Below, piece by piece: positions 15,497 through 25,091 of a stretch of 64,000 bases of DNA. The first letter of the stretch is position 1. Every line of letters begins with the position of its first letter. Source of the DNA: Couchioplanes caeruleus (GTDB lineage: Bacteria > Actinomycetota > Actinomycetes > Mycobacteriales > Micromonosporaceae); the NCBI RefSeq assembly GCF_003751945.1, contig NZ_RJKL01000001.1, positions 8,016,501-8,080,500 on the forward strand. The letters are read 5' to 3'. The translations under genes and the position numbers were made by a program. Below the pieces are notes generated by a model. It was not told the DNA's origin, made no database searches, and saw nothing but the letters and a program-made list of their open reading frames with translations.

Positions 15497-18046
15497 TCAG
15501 TCGTGGGCGATGGCACCCAGGACGTTGAGGCGGGCCGCCCGGATCGCCGGCAGCACCGCCGCGACCACGCCGACGAATGCGGCCAGGAGCAGGTAGGTGC
15601 CCATCCGGCCCCACGGCAGGACCAGCTCGGTGATCCCGTCGCTCTCCAGCGCCTTGGTCACCGCCGTGCCCAGGCCCGCGCCGACCGTCACGCCGAGCAG
15701 GGCGCCGAAGACGGAGATCACCACCGCCTCCACGGTGACCATGCGCATCGTCTGGGCCCGGCCCAGACCGACCGCGCGCAGCAGGCCCAGCTCGCGGGTG
15801 CGCTCCAGGACCGACAGCGCCAGGGTGTTGATCACACCCAGGACCGCGATGAGGATCGCCATCGCCAGCAGGATCTGGATCATCGTGATGAGCACGTCGA
15901 AGATCTGCGCCTGCTGGTCCACGAACGTCGCCGCGTCCGTGGCCGACACCTCGGGGCTGTCGGCTACCAGCGCCTTGACCTGCGGCAGGACCGCGGAGAC
16001 GGGTACGCCGTCGTCGAGGCGGACGAACCCGAGGACCGGCTGCGGAATGCCGAAGTCCTTCGTCGCCGCCGCCGGAAGGATGATCCAGCCGGGCAGGGCG
16101 TCGTCGGCGTACGTGGCCGCCACGGTGTAGGTGCGGGGCTCGCCCCGCGACGTCTGCACCTTGACCCTGGAGCCGATGTGCCAGCCGTGCTCGGTGGCCT
16201 CCGGGACGCTCACCGCGATCTGGTCGTCGCGCAGCGTCGTCAGCGTGCCACCGGTGGCGCTGGCGCCGTAGGTCTCTGCCAGCGCGGCGAGGTCGTCGGT
16301 GGCGTTCACCCACTCCTTGGCGCCGTCGACGAGCACCTGGTCGTTCCAGACGCCGGCCGCCGCCCGTACCCCCGGAATCTGTGCGGCCCGGTCCACGACG
16401 GCCGGATCGAACGTCGGCGGCCGCGGGCCGTTCTGGTCGCCGCTGATCATGATCTGGGCCTTGAGGACGCGGGCGGCCTCGGCCTTGAGGCTGCTCTTGG
16501 CGGAATCCATGATCACGGTGACGCCGGTGACCAGCGCGATGCCCACCATGAGCGCGGCCGCGGTGATCGCCGTGCGGCGCGGATTGCGCCCGGAGTTGAG
16601 CCGGCCCAGCCGCCCCGGCACGGACCACGAGAACAACCGGCCCAGCAGTGCCACCACCGGGCGGCTGATGAGCGGCGTGAGTAGCGCGATGCCGACGAAG
16701 GAGCCGAGAACGCCGCCGAGGATCAGCCACAGCTCGTTGCCGACGTCGCCGTACAGTCCGAGGCCCAGCGCCGCGGCACCGACGGCGGTGACCGCCCCAC
16801 CGGCCACGCTGATCTTGGTCAGCGGGCGGTCCGGCATGGCGACGTCCTGCATCGCCGCCACCGGTGCGATCCGCGACGCCCGCAGGGCGGGCAGGACCGC
16901 GGCGACCACGGTGACCAGGACACCCACGACGAAGGAGCTGATCACGGCGGCCGCGGGCACGCCGAGCGGCGCCAGCTCCAGGCCGCCACCGGCGAAGCTG
17001 CCGAACAGGTACGCGAGCCCCGCGCCGATCCCGACCCCGGCGGCGAGACCGAGCACCGCCGCCACCAGTCCGATCACGACGGCCTCGATCAGCACGGAGG
17101 TGATGACCTGTCGGCGGCTCGCCCCCATCGCCCGCATCAGCGCCAGCTCGCGGGTGCGTTGCGCCACGATGATGGAGAAGGTGTTGAGGATGAGGAAGAC
17201 GCCGACGAACAGCGCGACCCCCGCGAAGCCCAGCAGGAGCTGCCCGAAGAAGCTCAGCCCCTCGCGCATCGCGGCGGAGCTCTCGTCGGCGAGCTGGTCG
17301 CCGGTCTTGACCACGTACCCGGCGCCGAGCGCGGCGCCGATGCGGTCGCGCAGCACCTCCGGCGTCACGTCCCCAGCGGCCTCGACGCGCACCGAGCTGT
17401 AGACCCCGGTGCGCCCGAGCATCAACTGCTGCGCGGTCGCCTCGGTGAAGGCGACCTGCTGGACGCCGCCGAGGCTGTCCCGGTCGCCGCTGTAGCCGAC
17501 GATACCGACGAGCGTGAAGTCCTTCTTCGGCTCCAGGGTCAGCACGCCCACCCGGTCGCCGACCTTGAGCCCGGCGGCCTCGGCCACCGTGGCGTTCACC
17601 GCGATCTCGTCGGGCGCGGACGGGCCGCGGCCCTCGCGCAGGCGCACCAGCTCGTCCTCGCCGGTCCAGGAGACACCCAGCCGCGGTGGGCCGGTCGAGG
17701 TGAGCACCTTGCCGTCGCTGCCGATCACCCGGGCGCCGTCGGACTCCACGAGCCCGGTCGCCGACCGTACGCCGGAAACGGTCTTGATCTTCTCGACGAC
17801 GGCCGCCGGCAGGGGCGCGGCAACCTGTTCGCCCTCGAACTCGGAGACCTCGACCTTGGGGACGGCTGCGACACCGACGTCCGTGGTCGAGTACGCGCTG
17901 GCGAAGACCATGTCGAAGGAACGGCTCAGGGTGTCGGTGACCACGAACGCCCCGGACACGAACATGACCCCGAGCACGACGGCCAGCCCCGACAGGATCA
18001 GCCGCAGCTTTCTCGCCAGCAGGCTCTTGAGGGTGGCGCGCAGCAT
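15497..18046 (-). CDS. MacB/FtsX-type ABC transporter permease
   Basis: Membrane subunit of an ABC exporter, 849 residues, with two FtsX repeats. Each half has an extracytoplasmic domain followed by three membrane helices; the first helix is near residues 15-38 (LILSGLAVVLGVMFVSGAF). The phrases RTRELALMRAMGASRRQ and RTRELGLLRAVGLGRAQ are the duplicated cytoplasmic signature loops. Such permeases usually export peptides or lipids, or transmit conformational change, rather than importing solutes. Its ATG overlaps the stop of the ATPase gene (TGATG), so the two are translationally coupled. The response regulator upstream may control the pair. Confidence 0.92.
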   Translation of the reverse strand: MLRATLKSLLARKLRLILSGLAVVLGVMFVSGAFVVTDTLSRSFDMVFASAYSTTDVGVAAVPKVEVSEFEGEQVAAPLPAAVVEKIKTVSGVRSATGLVESDGARVIGSDGKVLTSTGPPRLGVSWTGEDELVRLREGRGPSAPDEIAVNATVAEAAGLKVGDRVGVLTLEPKKDFTLVGIVGYSGDRDSLGGVQQVAFTEATAQQLMLGRTGVYSSVRVEAAGDVTPEVLRDRIGAALGAGYVVKTGDQLADESSAAMREGLSFFGQLLLGFAGVALFVGVFLILNTFSIIVAQRTRELALMRAMGASRRQVITSVLIEAVVIGLVAAVLGLAAGVGIGAGLAYLFGSFAGGGLELAPLGVPAAAVISSFVVGVLVTVVAAVLPALRASRIAPVAAMQDVAMPDRPLTKISVAGGAVTAVGAAALGLGLYGDVGNELWLILGGVLGSFVGIALLTPLISRPVVALLGRLFSWSVPGRLGRLNSGRNPRRTAITAAALMVGIALVTGVTVIMDSAKSSLKAEAARVLKAQIMISGDQNGPRPPTFDPAVVDRAAQIPGVRAAAGVWNDQVLVDGAKEWVNATDDLAALAETYGASATGGTLTTLRDDQIAVSVPEATEHGWHIGSRVKVQTSRGEPRTYTVAATYADDALPGWIILPAAATKDFGIPQPVLGFVRLDDGVPVSAVLPQVKALVADSPEVSATDAATFVDQQAQIFDVLITMIQILLAMAILIAVLGVINTLALSVLERTRELGLLRAVGLGRAQTMRMVTVEAVVISVFGALLGVTVGAGLGTAVTKALESDGITELVLPWGRMGTYLLLAAFVGVVAAVLPAIRAARLNVLGAIAHD

Positions 18047-18813
18047 CAGAGCATCACCGGTTCGGCGTGCGTGTCCAGCCGCTTCATCGTGTCGAGCACC
18101 CGGTCGGCGGTCGGCTCGGTGAGCTCGCCCGCGATCTGCCCGTCGGCGAGGAAGACGACCCGGTCGGCGTAGCTCGCCGCGACCGGGTCGTGGGTGACCA
18201 TGACGATCGTCTGGTGGTGCTCGCGGACGCTGGCCCGCAGGAAGGACAGCACCTCGGCCCCGGACCGGGAGTCCAGGTTGCCGGTCGGCTCGTCCGCGAA
18301 GATGACGTCCGGGCGTCCGACCAGCGCCCGCGCGCAGGCGACGCGCTGCTGCTGGCCGCCGGAGAGCTGGCTGGGTCGATGCGTCAGCCGGTCCCGCAGC
18401 CCGACCGTGTCGATGACGATGTCCCACCACTGCGGGTCCGGCTTGCGCCCGGCGATGTCGAGCGGCAGCCGGATGTTCTCCTGCGCGCTCAGCGTCGGCA
18501 GGAGGTTGAACTGCTGGAAGATGAACCCGATCCGGTCCCGCCGCAGCCGCGTCAGCGCCTTGTCGCCAAGCTTGCTGATCTCGGTGCCGCCGACGTGGAC
18601 GGTGCCGCGGTCGACCGTGTCCAGCCCGGCGAGGCAGTGCATCAGCGTCGACTTGCCGCTGCCGGAGGGGCCCATGATGGCCATGAACCGGCCCTGGGCG
18701 AACTCGGCGCTCACCCCGCGCAGCGCGACGACCTGCGCCTCGCCCGAACCGTAGACCTTCCAGACCTCGTCGGCCCGAGCCGCCGCCGGTAGGCCGGCAT
18801 TCGTCGCTGTCAC
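18046..18813 (-). CDS. ABC transporter ATP-binding protein (MacB-like)
   Basis: ATPase of 255 residues that powers the adjacent FtsX-type permease. Walker A is GPSGSGKST (about 48-56), the signature is LSGGQQQR, Walker B is VIFADEPTG, and the switch His is in VMVTHD. The segment FIFQQFNLLPTLSAQENI is typical of the MacB/LolD group. GTG 18813 is preceded by GGGGGAAC. The leader contains a 10-bp hairpin at 18845-18871. No dedicated membrane-fusion protein gene is nearby, as usual in Gram-positive bacteria. Confidence 0.94.
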   Translation of the reverse strand: MTATNAGLPAAARADEVWKVYGSGEAQVVALRGVSAEFAQGRFMAIMGPSGSGKSTLMHCLAGLDTVDRGTVHVGGTEISKLGDKALTRLRRDRIGFIFQQFNLLPTLSAQENIRLPLDIAGRKPDPQWWDIVIDTVGLRDRLTHRPSQLSGGQQQRVACARALVGRPDVIFADEPTGNLDSRSGAEVLSFLRASVREHHQTIVMVTHDPVAASYADRVVFLADGQIAGELTEPTADRVLDTMKRLDTHAEPVML

Positions 18814-18844
18814 TGTTCCCCCTGGATCCCTGTGCCGTCGTGGT

Positions 18845-18871
18845 CCGGCCGGGGCTTGGTCCCCCGGCCGG
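18845..18871. terminator. 10-bp GC hairpin between response regulator and ABC genes
   Basis: CCGGCCGGGG and CCCCGGCCGG pair around a seven-base loop, 32 bases before the ATPase start and about 350 bases after the response-regulator stop. It could end the regulator transcript or sit in the ABC leader. The rest of the 18814-19218 gap holds an 18-bp tandem array and no gene I can support. Confidence 0.5.
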
Positions 18872-19134
18872 CTCCGCCAGTCTGGTGGCGCGACGGGGGC
18901 GGGGCGTCCGCCTGCCGGCGGAGAGCGACGCGGAGATTCGGCTGCGGGTCGCCACCCAGGGAGGGTCAGGGTTGCCCCTGATCCACCGCGGTCGCCGGCG
19001 GGCGGCGGCGCTGTCCCGCGCCCTCGTGCGACCTGACGCCGGGGCGTCCTCCTGCGCTTGCCGCAGCTCCTCGTTGCGGCTTCCTACTCCGGCTTCCGGA
19101 GAGCCTTCCCGTCGGGCACGGCCTTTCGCCGGAC

Positions 19135-19242
19135 GTGGCCGGGCGGTCGGCGGTGGCCGGGCGGTCGGCGGTGGCCGGGCGGTCGGCGGTGGCCGGGCCG
19201 TCAGCGGTGGCCGGGCCGTCAGCGGTGGCCGGGCTGTCCGCG
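19135..19242. repeat. 18-bp tandem array (6 units) spanning a stop codon
   Basis: Six 18-base units of GTGGCCGGGC(G/C)GTC(G/A)GCG run from 19135 to 19242. The TGA stop of the response-regulator gene (complement of 19219-19221) lies in the array, and the sequence runs on downstream of the gene. Confidence 0.9.
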
Positions 19243-19950
19243 GCCCGGGCGGACCAGGCCGGTCTCGTATGCCAGCACGACGGCCTGCACGCGGTCGCGC
19301 AGGCGCAACTTGGTGAGCAAGTGGCCGACATGCGTCTTCACGGTCGTCTCGCTCACCAGCAGCGCCCGGGCGATCTCGGCGTTGGAATGGCCCTTGGCGA
19401 CGTGGATGAGCACCTCGCGTTCGCGCTCGGTGAGGGTGTCCAGCACGGGAGCGGCGGCGGTGGTCTCGGCGGCGGGAAGGATCTCGGTCATCCGGGTCAG
19501 CAACCGGTCGAGAGTCGGCGGTGCGACGACCGCGCCGCCGGCGGCCACCGTACGGATGGCGGCCACGAGCTCATCAGGCGGAACGTCTTTGCACAGGTAC
19601 CCGCTGGCCCCGGCGGTGACGGCGCCGAGCACCTGCTCGTCGGTGTCGTCGGCGGTCAGGATCAGCACCCGCACCGCCAGCCCGGACCCGGCGATACGGC
19701 GCGTGACGGTCAGCCCGTCGAGCCGCGGCAGCCGCAGATCCATGAGGACCACGTCGGGAAGCAGCCGGCGGGCCAGATCGACGGCCTCGGCCCCGTCGCC
19801 GGCCTCACCGACGACGGCGAGCCCGCCCGCCCCCGCCAGCACCGACCGCAACCCGGACCGCAACATGGGCTGATCATCGGCGAGCAGCACCCGGACGGTA
19901 CGCCCACCGGCCGGACCGGCGCCCGCACTCACCCCGTCACCCGCCGACAC
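19219..19950 (-). CDS. NarL/LuxR-type response regulator without adjacent kinase
   Basis: Two-component transcription regulator, 243 residues. The receiver domain (about 19-135) has the acidic pair in VLLADDQP, the phospho-acceptor Asp71 in DVVLMDLRLP, a Thr in LILTADD and the Lys in GYLCKDVPP. The LuxR-type helix-turn-helix (about 175-235) reads LTEREREVLIHVAKGHSNAEI and ETTVKTHVGHLLTKL. Such regulators normally sit beside a histidine kinase; none is seen here, and the flanks are filled with 18-bp repeats. The MacB/FtsX genes downstream are the likely targets. GTG 19950 is one option; a GTG 18 bases downstream is another. The stop lies in an 18-bp array. Confidence 0.88.
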   Translation of the reverse strand: MSAGDGVSAGAGPAGGRTVRVLLADDQPMLRSGLRSVLAGAGGLAVVGEAGDGAEAVDLARRLLPDVVLMDLRLPRLDGLTVTRRIAGSGLAVRVLILTADDTDEQVLGAVTAGASGYLCKDVPPDELVAAIRTVAAGGAVVAPPTLDRLLTRMTEILPAAETTAAAPVLDTLTEREREVLIHVAKGHSNAEIARALLVSETTVKTHVGHLLTKLRLRDRVQAVVLAYETGLVRPGRGQPGHR

Positions 19951-20404
19951 CGCCAGCCTCCCCGAACGCGATTCCGCCGCTCACCCTAGGCGATCGGCAA
20001 CCACGCATAGACGCCCCGCCCGACCGAGTTCCCCCTCCTGGCGAGCGCGCCGCTTCGGACGGGCGTGCCGTTTCGGACGAGCGCGCCGCTTCGGACGGGC
20101 GTGCCGTTTCGGACGAGCGCGCCGCTTCGGACGGGCGTGCCGTTTCGGACGGGCGTGCCATTTCCGACGGGCGTGCCCCGTCGGACCGGAATGCGCCGGA
20201 CGGGCGTGCTGCGCCGGACTAGTGCGCTCGCGAGGAGTGGGCCGCGTCGAACGAGCGGCCGACCCGGACGAGCGCCTACCCGCCGACGCTGCAGGCGTCG
20301 TGGACCTGCGCCGCCGTCTGGTCCTGCGGCGCCGTCAGGTCCTGCGGCGCCGTCAGGTCCTGCGGCGCCGTCAGGTCCTGCGGCGCCGAGGTCCTGCGGC
20401 GCCG
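19951..20404. other. 454-bp gene-free spacer with two 18-bp arrays
   Basis: Between the response regulator and the nuclease gene I see no protein-like frame. The space is dominated by two arrays with unrelated 18-base units (20049-20174 and 20321-20408). The open minus-strand frame across the first array reads a repeated Ala-Arg-Pro-Ser-Glu-Thr pattern and looks like a by-product of the repeat. Confidence 0.65.
20049..20174. repeat. 18-bp tandem array (7 units)
   Basis: Seven 18-base units of GCCG(C/T)TTCGGACG(G/A)GCG(T/C). Units alternate between two versions to give a 36-base higher-order period for the first five units. Confidence 0.9.
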
Positions 20405-20408
20405 TCAG
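20321..20408. repeat. 18-bp tandem array (5 units) spanning a stop codon
   Basis: Five units of GTCCTGCGGCGCCGTCAG; the fourth is shortened to 16 bases. The TGA stop of the nuclease gene (complement of 20405-20407) is in the last unit, and the array runs downstream of the gene. Confidence 0.9.
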
Positions 20409-21727
20409 GGCCGGCGCGGACCCGGCATCGGAGGTTCGCCGGCCGCGGAGCGCGCCCCGGCCGCGGGCGCCGGCGACGGCACGCCCGGGTGCGACCCCAC
20501 CGCCATGGCCGCGGCGGGTCGATCGACCACGGCTGTGGCGGGTCGATCAACGACGGCCGCGGCCCGTCCGTCCGCCGCGGCTGTGGTGGCTTCGTCTGTT
20601 CCGGTCCTGGTGGGGATGTCGGTCGTGGGGTCAGTGGGGCGGCCGGTCGGGGGCTCGGGGTAGGGCGGTGGGGTGCCGCCGAACTCCGGGCAGAACCGTT
20701 GGTGGCTGCACCAGCCGCAGAGGCGGCTCGGCTTGGGGCGGAAGTCCCTTTCCTGCTTGGCGCGTTCGATCGCCTGCGAGAGCGCTACCAGGGTGCGTTC
20801 GAAGCGTTCGAGCTCGTCCGCGTCCGGGCTGTAGTCGCAGACCTCGGCGTCCTTGAGATAGAGCAGGCGCAGCACGCGAGGGACGACGCCCCGGGTGCGC
20901 CACAGCACGAGGGCGTAGAACTTGAGCTGGAACAGCGCCCGGCCCTCGAAAGCCTCCCGGGGCGCGCCGCCGGTCTTGTAGTCGACGACGCGCAGATCGC
21001 CGGCGGGGGAGACGTCGAGGCGGTCGATGTAGCCGCGGATCAGCAGCTCCTCGTCGACCAGCGTGGAGACCAGGCTCTCGCGCTCGGCCGGCTCGAGGCG
21101 CCGGGGATCTTCCACCGCGAAGTAGCCGTCGAGCAGGTCGCCCGTGCTCGCCAGGAAGGCCTTCAGCCGGGCGGCCTCGTCCGGCTCAGGCATGCCGGGC
21201 AGCGTCGCGCTCATGGCGGACGCCGGCACGGACGGCACGGAGGGGACCATCAACCCGGTCTGCCCGTCGACCGGCGCCACCTCGGTTTCCCCGTCGGCCA
21301 CGGTCGCACCGGCCGGCCGGTCGACCACCGGCACCGGCGCGGCCGCGTCGCCGTCGTCGCCGAACAGCGCCGACAGCCCGGGCTCCTCCGCCACCAGGCG
21401 ATCCCACTGCGGGGCCACCAGCGCCGCTGCGGCCTCGGGGGTGCGGTCGGGCGCCGGCAGGTCGAAGAGCCGCTCGAGCACCGCGTGCACCAGCGTGCCG
21501 CGCACCTGGTCGCGGCTGGGCTGCTCCGGCAGCCGGTCGACGGTCCGGAAACGGAACAGCAGCGGGCAGGTCTTGAAGTCGGCGGCCCGCGACGGCGACA
21601 GCGACGGCCCGGCATGCCGATCCCGGTCGGGCCCCGAGGGTGACGGGCCGGCTCCGGAGGGGGATAGGCCGCCCTCTGAAGTCGACAGGCCGGGCTCGGA
21701 GGGGGATAGGACCGTTTCTGCCGTCAT
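20405..21727 (-). CDS. RecB-family PD-(D/E)XK exonuclease with Cas4-like Fe-S cysteines
   Basis: Nuclease of 440 residues related to the C-terminal domain of RecB/AddB and to Cas4. SRAADFKTCPLLFRF opens the domain with Cys54; GTLVHAVLERLFD carries a motif His; the active-site core is GYIDRLDV and VVDYKTGG; the C-terminal cysteines lie in LCGWCSHQRFC. One N-terminal and three C-terminal cysteines match the 4Fe-4S arrangement of AddB/Cas4-type nucleases. About 40 N-terminal residues are a Ser/Pro/Gly repeat, and a poorly ordered Pro/Val insertion lies near 110-170. Orthologues sit beside trmI in mycobacteria too. Role in repair is likely but unproven; no cas genes are present. Confidence 0.88.
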   Translation of the reverse strand: MTAETVLSPSEPGLSTSEGGLSPSGAGPSPSGPDRDRHAGPSLSPSRAADFKTCPLLFRFRTVDRLPEQPSRDQVRGTLVHAVLERLFDLPAPDRTPEAAAALVAPQWDRLVAEEPGLSALFGDDGDAAAPVPVVDRPAGATVADGETEVAPVDGQTGLMVPSVPSVPASAMSATLPGMPEPDEAARLKAFLASTGDLLDGYFAVEDPRRLEPAERESLVSTLVDEELLIRGYIDRLDVSPAGDLRVVDYKTGGAPREAFEGRALFQLKFYALVLWRTRGVVPRVLRLLYLKDAEVCDYSPDADELERFERTLVALSQAIERAKQERDFRPKPSRLCGWCSHQRFCPEFGGTPPPYPEPPTGRPTDPTTDIPTRTGTDEATTAAADGRAAAVVDRPATAVVDRPAAAMAVGSHPGVPSPAPAAGARSAAGEPPMPGPRRP

Positions 21728-21802
21728 GGGGACAAGGCTAGGGGAGGGGTACGACGAAACCGGCGAGGCGGGGCCTCAGGCGCGCTCCGTAGCATCGGGG
21801 AT

Positions 21803-22957
21803 GTGGAGGACACGAAGCGGCGCGCGCGGGGCGGTGGATGGATGGTCGGCCGGGTGCTCGGCATCCCGGTCTTCGTCAATGCCTCGATGCTGCTCCTGGC
21901 GCTGCTCGTCACCATCGTGTACGGCGGGTACGCCCAGCGCCAGCTCGGCTTCGCGGGCGTGCTCGCGTACGCGATCGGCCTGGGTTTCGTGGCCTGCCTG
22001 CTCGGTTCCGTGCTGTTGCACGAGCTCGGTCACGCCCTGACGGCCCGGCGGTACGGGATCGGCGTGCGGGGCATCACCCTGGAGCTGCTCGGCGGCTACA
22101 CGGAGATGGATCGCGACGCCCCGGCGCCCCGGGTCGACGCGCTGGTGTCGCTGGCCGGGCCGGCCGTCTCCCTGGTGCTGGGCGCGGTGGCCGCCGCCGC
22201 CGCCGTGGTGCTTCCCGACCGTACCGTCGCGGGGGAGATCGCGTTCCAGCTTGCCGCGAGCAATGTCATCGTGGCGATCTTCAACCTGCTGCCCGGCCTG
22301 CCGCTCGACGGCGGCCGAGCGTTGCGGGCCGCGCTGTGGGCGCTGATCCGGGACCGGAACCGGGCGACCGAGGTGGCCGCCTGGGCCGGGCGGGGCATCG
22401 CCCTGGCCACCGGCTGCGCCGTCGTCGCGCTCTACCGGCTCAATATCCTGACCCTGTTCGGTCTGATCTTCATCCTGCTCGTCGCGCTGACGCTGTGGCA
22501 GGGCGCCGGTCAGTCGATCCGGCTCGCCCGGATCACCCGGCGGTTCCCCCTGGTCGACCTCGCCGCGCTCGCGCGCCCGCTGGTCGCCGTGCCGTCGGGA
22601 ACGTCGATCGCCGAGGCGCAGCGCCGGGCCGGCGAGGCCGGGCCGCACCCCGCGGGCCTGGCGGTGGCCGACTCCAGCGGCCGGGTCGTCGCCCTGGTCG
22701 ACGGCGCCGCCGTCGCTGCCGTGCCGGCCGAGCGGCGGCCGTGGGTCACCGTCGACACCGTGTCCCGGGACGTGTCGCGGGTGCCGGCGATGCGGGTGGA
22801 GCTGACCGGCGAGCAGGTGGTCCGGGCCGTGCAGGCACACCCGGGTGCGCAGTACGTGGTGACCTCAGGCGAGGATGTCGTCGGCGTGCTGCACGTCGCG
22901 GACCTGGCCGAGCTGCTGGAGCCGCGCCGCGCGGCCCGCCGTGCCACCGCCAGGTAG
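21803..22957 (+). CDS. Site-2 protease family membrane metalloprotease with CBS-like C-terminus
   Basis: Intramembrane zinc protease, 384 residues. The zinc motif HELGH is at 73-77 (LLHELGHALTARRYG) and the third ligand motif is NLLPGLPLDGGRA (about 166-178). About six hydrophobic segments precede residue 240. The C-terminal part (about 255-370) resembles a CBS pair (AGLAVADSSGRVVALVD, then VVTSGEDVVGVLHVADL) that may bind a nucleotide. This layout is that of the Rv2625c-type group. Substrates are unknown; family members cut transmembrane regulators. GTG 21803 is assigned; ATG 21842 (residue 14) is possible. TrmI follows 15 bases later, probably in one operon. Confidence 0.87.
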   Translation: MEDTKRRARGGGWMVGRVLGIPVFVNASMLLLALLVTIVYGGYAQRQLGFAGVLAYAIGLGFVACLLGSVLLHELGHALTARRYGIGVRGITLELLGGYTEMDRDAPAPRVDALVSLAGPAVSLVLGAVAAAAAVVLPDRTVAGEIAFQLAASNVIVAIFNLLPGLPLDGGRALRAALWALIRDRNRATEVAAWAGRGIALATGCAVVALYRLNILTLFGLIFILLVALTLWQGAGQSIRLARITRRFPLVDLAALARPLVAVPSGTSIAEAQRRAGEAGPHPAGLAVADSSGRVVALVDGAAVAAVPAERRPWVTVDTVSRDVSRVPAMRVELTGEQVVRAVQAHPGAQYVVTSGEDVVGVLHVADLAELLEPRRAARRATAR

Positions 22958-23905
<948 letters not shown>

Positions 23906-23966
23906 CGACCAGCCCGGCATCCGGTAGTTTCCGTCGCGGGTCCGATGGGTCATGGGGAGGGAACGG

Positions 23967-24563
23967 GTGGGCGCGATGAGTTCTCCGCCGTTCGGTGGCA
24001 GCAACGAGATGCCGGCGGTCTTCCCGGACTGGTCGCCGTACGAGGACCTGGACTCGGCGGCCCGCGCCTACCTGCGCGACCCTGAGGTGGCGCTGGACGC
24101 CCTCTTCGGCGTTCTGCGCGGCGCGTCGGTGCTCTGTTTCACCCTGGAGCGCTTCGTCAACGAGGTCAACGGCGTCTGGCAGGAGGTCGTGATCTGCGAC
24201 GGCAGCCGGCTGGTGCTCTGGCACGGCGAGGACGTGGCGCCGGGGGACGGGCCGGTCGGTTCGATGACCTCGTCGCTGCGCGTGGTGCCGTTGTCGACGG
24301 TGACCGAGGTGGGCTGCCGGCGGCGGCTGACGCGCACCTCGACCGGGCAGGCGCGGGTCGACAGCATCGACGTGTACCTGCTGCTCAGTTCGGTGGACGA
24401 CGCGGTTCCCCCGCCGGGCATGGAGGAGGAGGGCCGGGCGGCGCTACGGCACGACGCGTTGCGCTTCGGCAAGACCCTCGACGACGGCGGGCCGGGGCAA
24501 ATCGCCCGTCTAGAGGAGTTTTCCCGGATTGTCGCATCTTTGGTCGGCCGTCCGACACTGTGA
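23967..24563 (+). CDS. Conserved hypothetical protein between trmI and ferredoxin
   Basis: Soluble protein of 198 residues with no signal or membrane helix. It opens with PSYPEDL-like residues (FPDWSPYEDLDSAARAY), then alternates strands (GASVLCFTLERFVNEV, QEVVICDGSRLVLWHGE, LRVVPLSTVTEVGCRRR) that suggest a small beta domain; I cannot name the family. GTG 23967 has GGGAGGG at ideal spacing; ATG 23976 would be too far from it. It lies downstream of trmI on the same strand (61-base gap) and converges on the ferredoxin gene with a hairpin between. Confidence 0.7.
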   Translation: MGAMSSPPFGGSNEMPAVFPDWSPYEDLDSAARAYLRDPEVALDALFGVLRGASVLCFTLERFVNEVNGVWQEVVICDGSRLVLWHGEDVAPGDGPVGSMTSSLRVVPLSTVTEVGCRRRLTRTSTGQARVDSIDVYLLLSSVDDAVPPPGMEEEGRAALRHDALRFGKTLDDGGPGQIARLEEFSRIVASLVGRPTL

Positions 24564-24586
24564 CATTTTCCGCCGGATGACAGCGG

Positions 24587-24618
24587 CGCGTACGGGCCGT
24601 GAACGAGACCCGTACGCG
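24587..24618. terminator. Hairpin between convergent genes
   Basis: A perfect 10-bp stem (CGCGTACGGG with CCCGTACGCG) encloses a 12-base loop in the 60-base space between the hypothetical gene and the ferredoxin gene. Confidence 0.65.
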
Positions 24619-24623
24619 TCGGA

Positions 24624-24917
24624 TCAGTCCGCGTCCGGACCGGCGACCTCGACGCCGTCGGAGGCGCGCACGACGTGGATGCAGTCGCCCGGGCACTCCT
24701 TGGCCGAGTCGATCACCTCGAGCTGCAGCCGGGCCGGCACCCCGGTGCGCGCGCCGTGGCCCTGCAGCAGCTCACCGGCACTGTCCTTGACGTACGCCAG
24801 CCCGTCGATGTCGAACTCGAAGACCTCCGGGGCGTACTGCACGCAGAGCCCGTCGCCGGTGCACAGGTCCTGATCCACCCAGACCTCGAGTTCGTCAGTT
24901 CCGGTCTGTGCAGACAC
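24624..24917 (-). CDS. Small ferredoxin (single Fe-S cluster)
   Basis: Electron carrier of 97 residues. Cluster cysteines lie in VDQDLCTGDGLCVQYAPEVF (C-x5-C) and KECPGDCIHV, the pattern of single-cluster 3Fe-4S/4Fe-4S ferredoxins that often serve cytochromes P450 in actinobacteria. GTG 24917 is chosen because GGGAGGTGT precedes it; the upstream in-frame residues are Arg/Gly-rich and not family-like. It is divergent from arc with a 174-base spacer that should hold both promoters. A ferredoxin gene next to the proteasome ATPase gene is a recurring arrangement; a functional link is not shown. Confidence 0.88.
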   Translation of the reverse strand: MSAQTGTDELEVWVDQDLCTGDGLCVQYAPEVFEFDIDGLAYVKDSAGELLQGHGARTGVPARLQLEVIDSAKECPGDCIHVVRASDGVEVAGPDAD

Positions 24918-25091
24918 CGCACACCTCCCACGTTTCGACCGCTCCGACCGTACCCGACAGGTCGGACCACCCGGCGGCCCCACCCGACCCAATCGATCAA
25001 GGTTCAGTGACGAGGGTGTTGCATGGGTCGAAATCCGCGCCGCAGCGGCTAGTGTTGTCTCAAGACGTTCGAGCCCCCGGGGAGGTGGGAC

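Noticed and set aside
14557..15516. Minus-strand frame across the 26-bp array, possibly an extension of the FtsX gene
   Set aside because: The FtsX frame ends at 15497 with a normal C-terminus; unit length 26 is not a multiple of three, so no stable repeat protein results.
19937..20161. Minus-strand repeat protein with a Thr-Ala-Arg-Pro-Ser-Glu pattern
   Set aside because: The frame exists only because the 18-base unit is a multiple of three; no ribosome-binding site and no non-repeat domain.
19135..20408. CRISPR array
   Set aside because: The 18-base units are contiguous with no spacers, and no cas genes are present.
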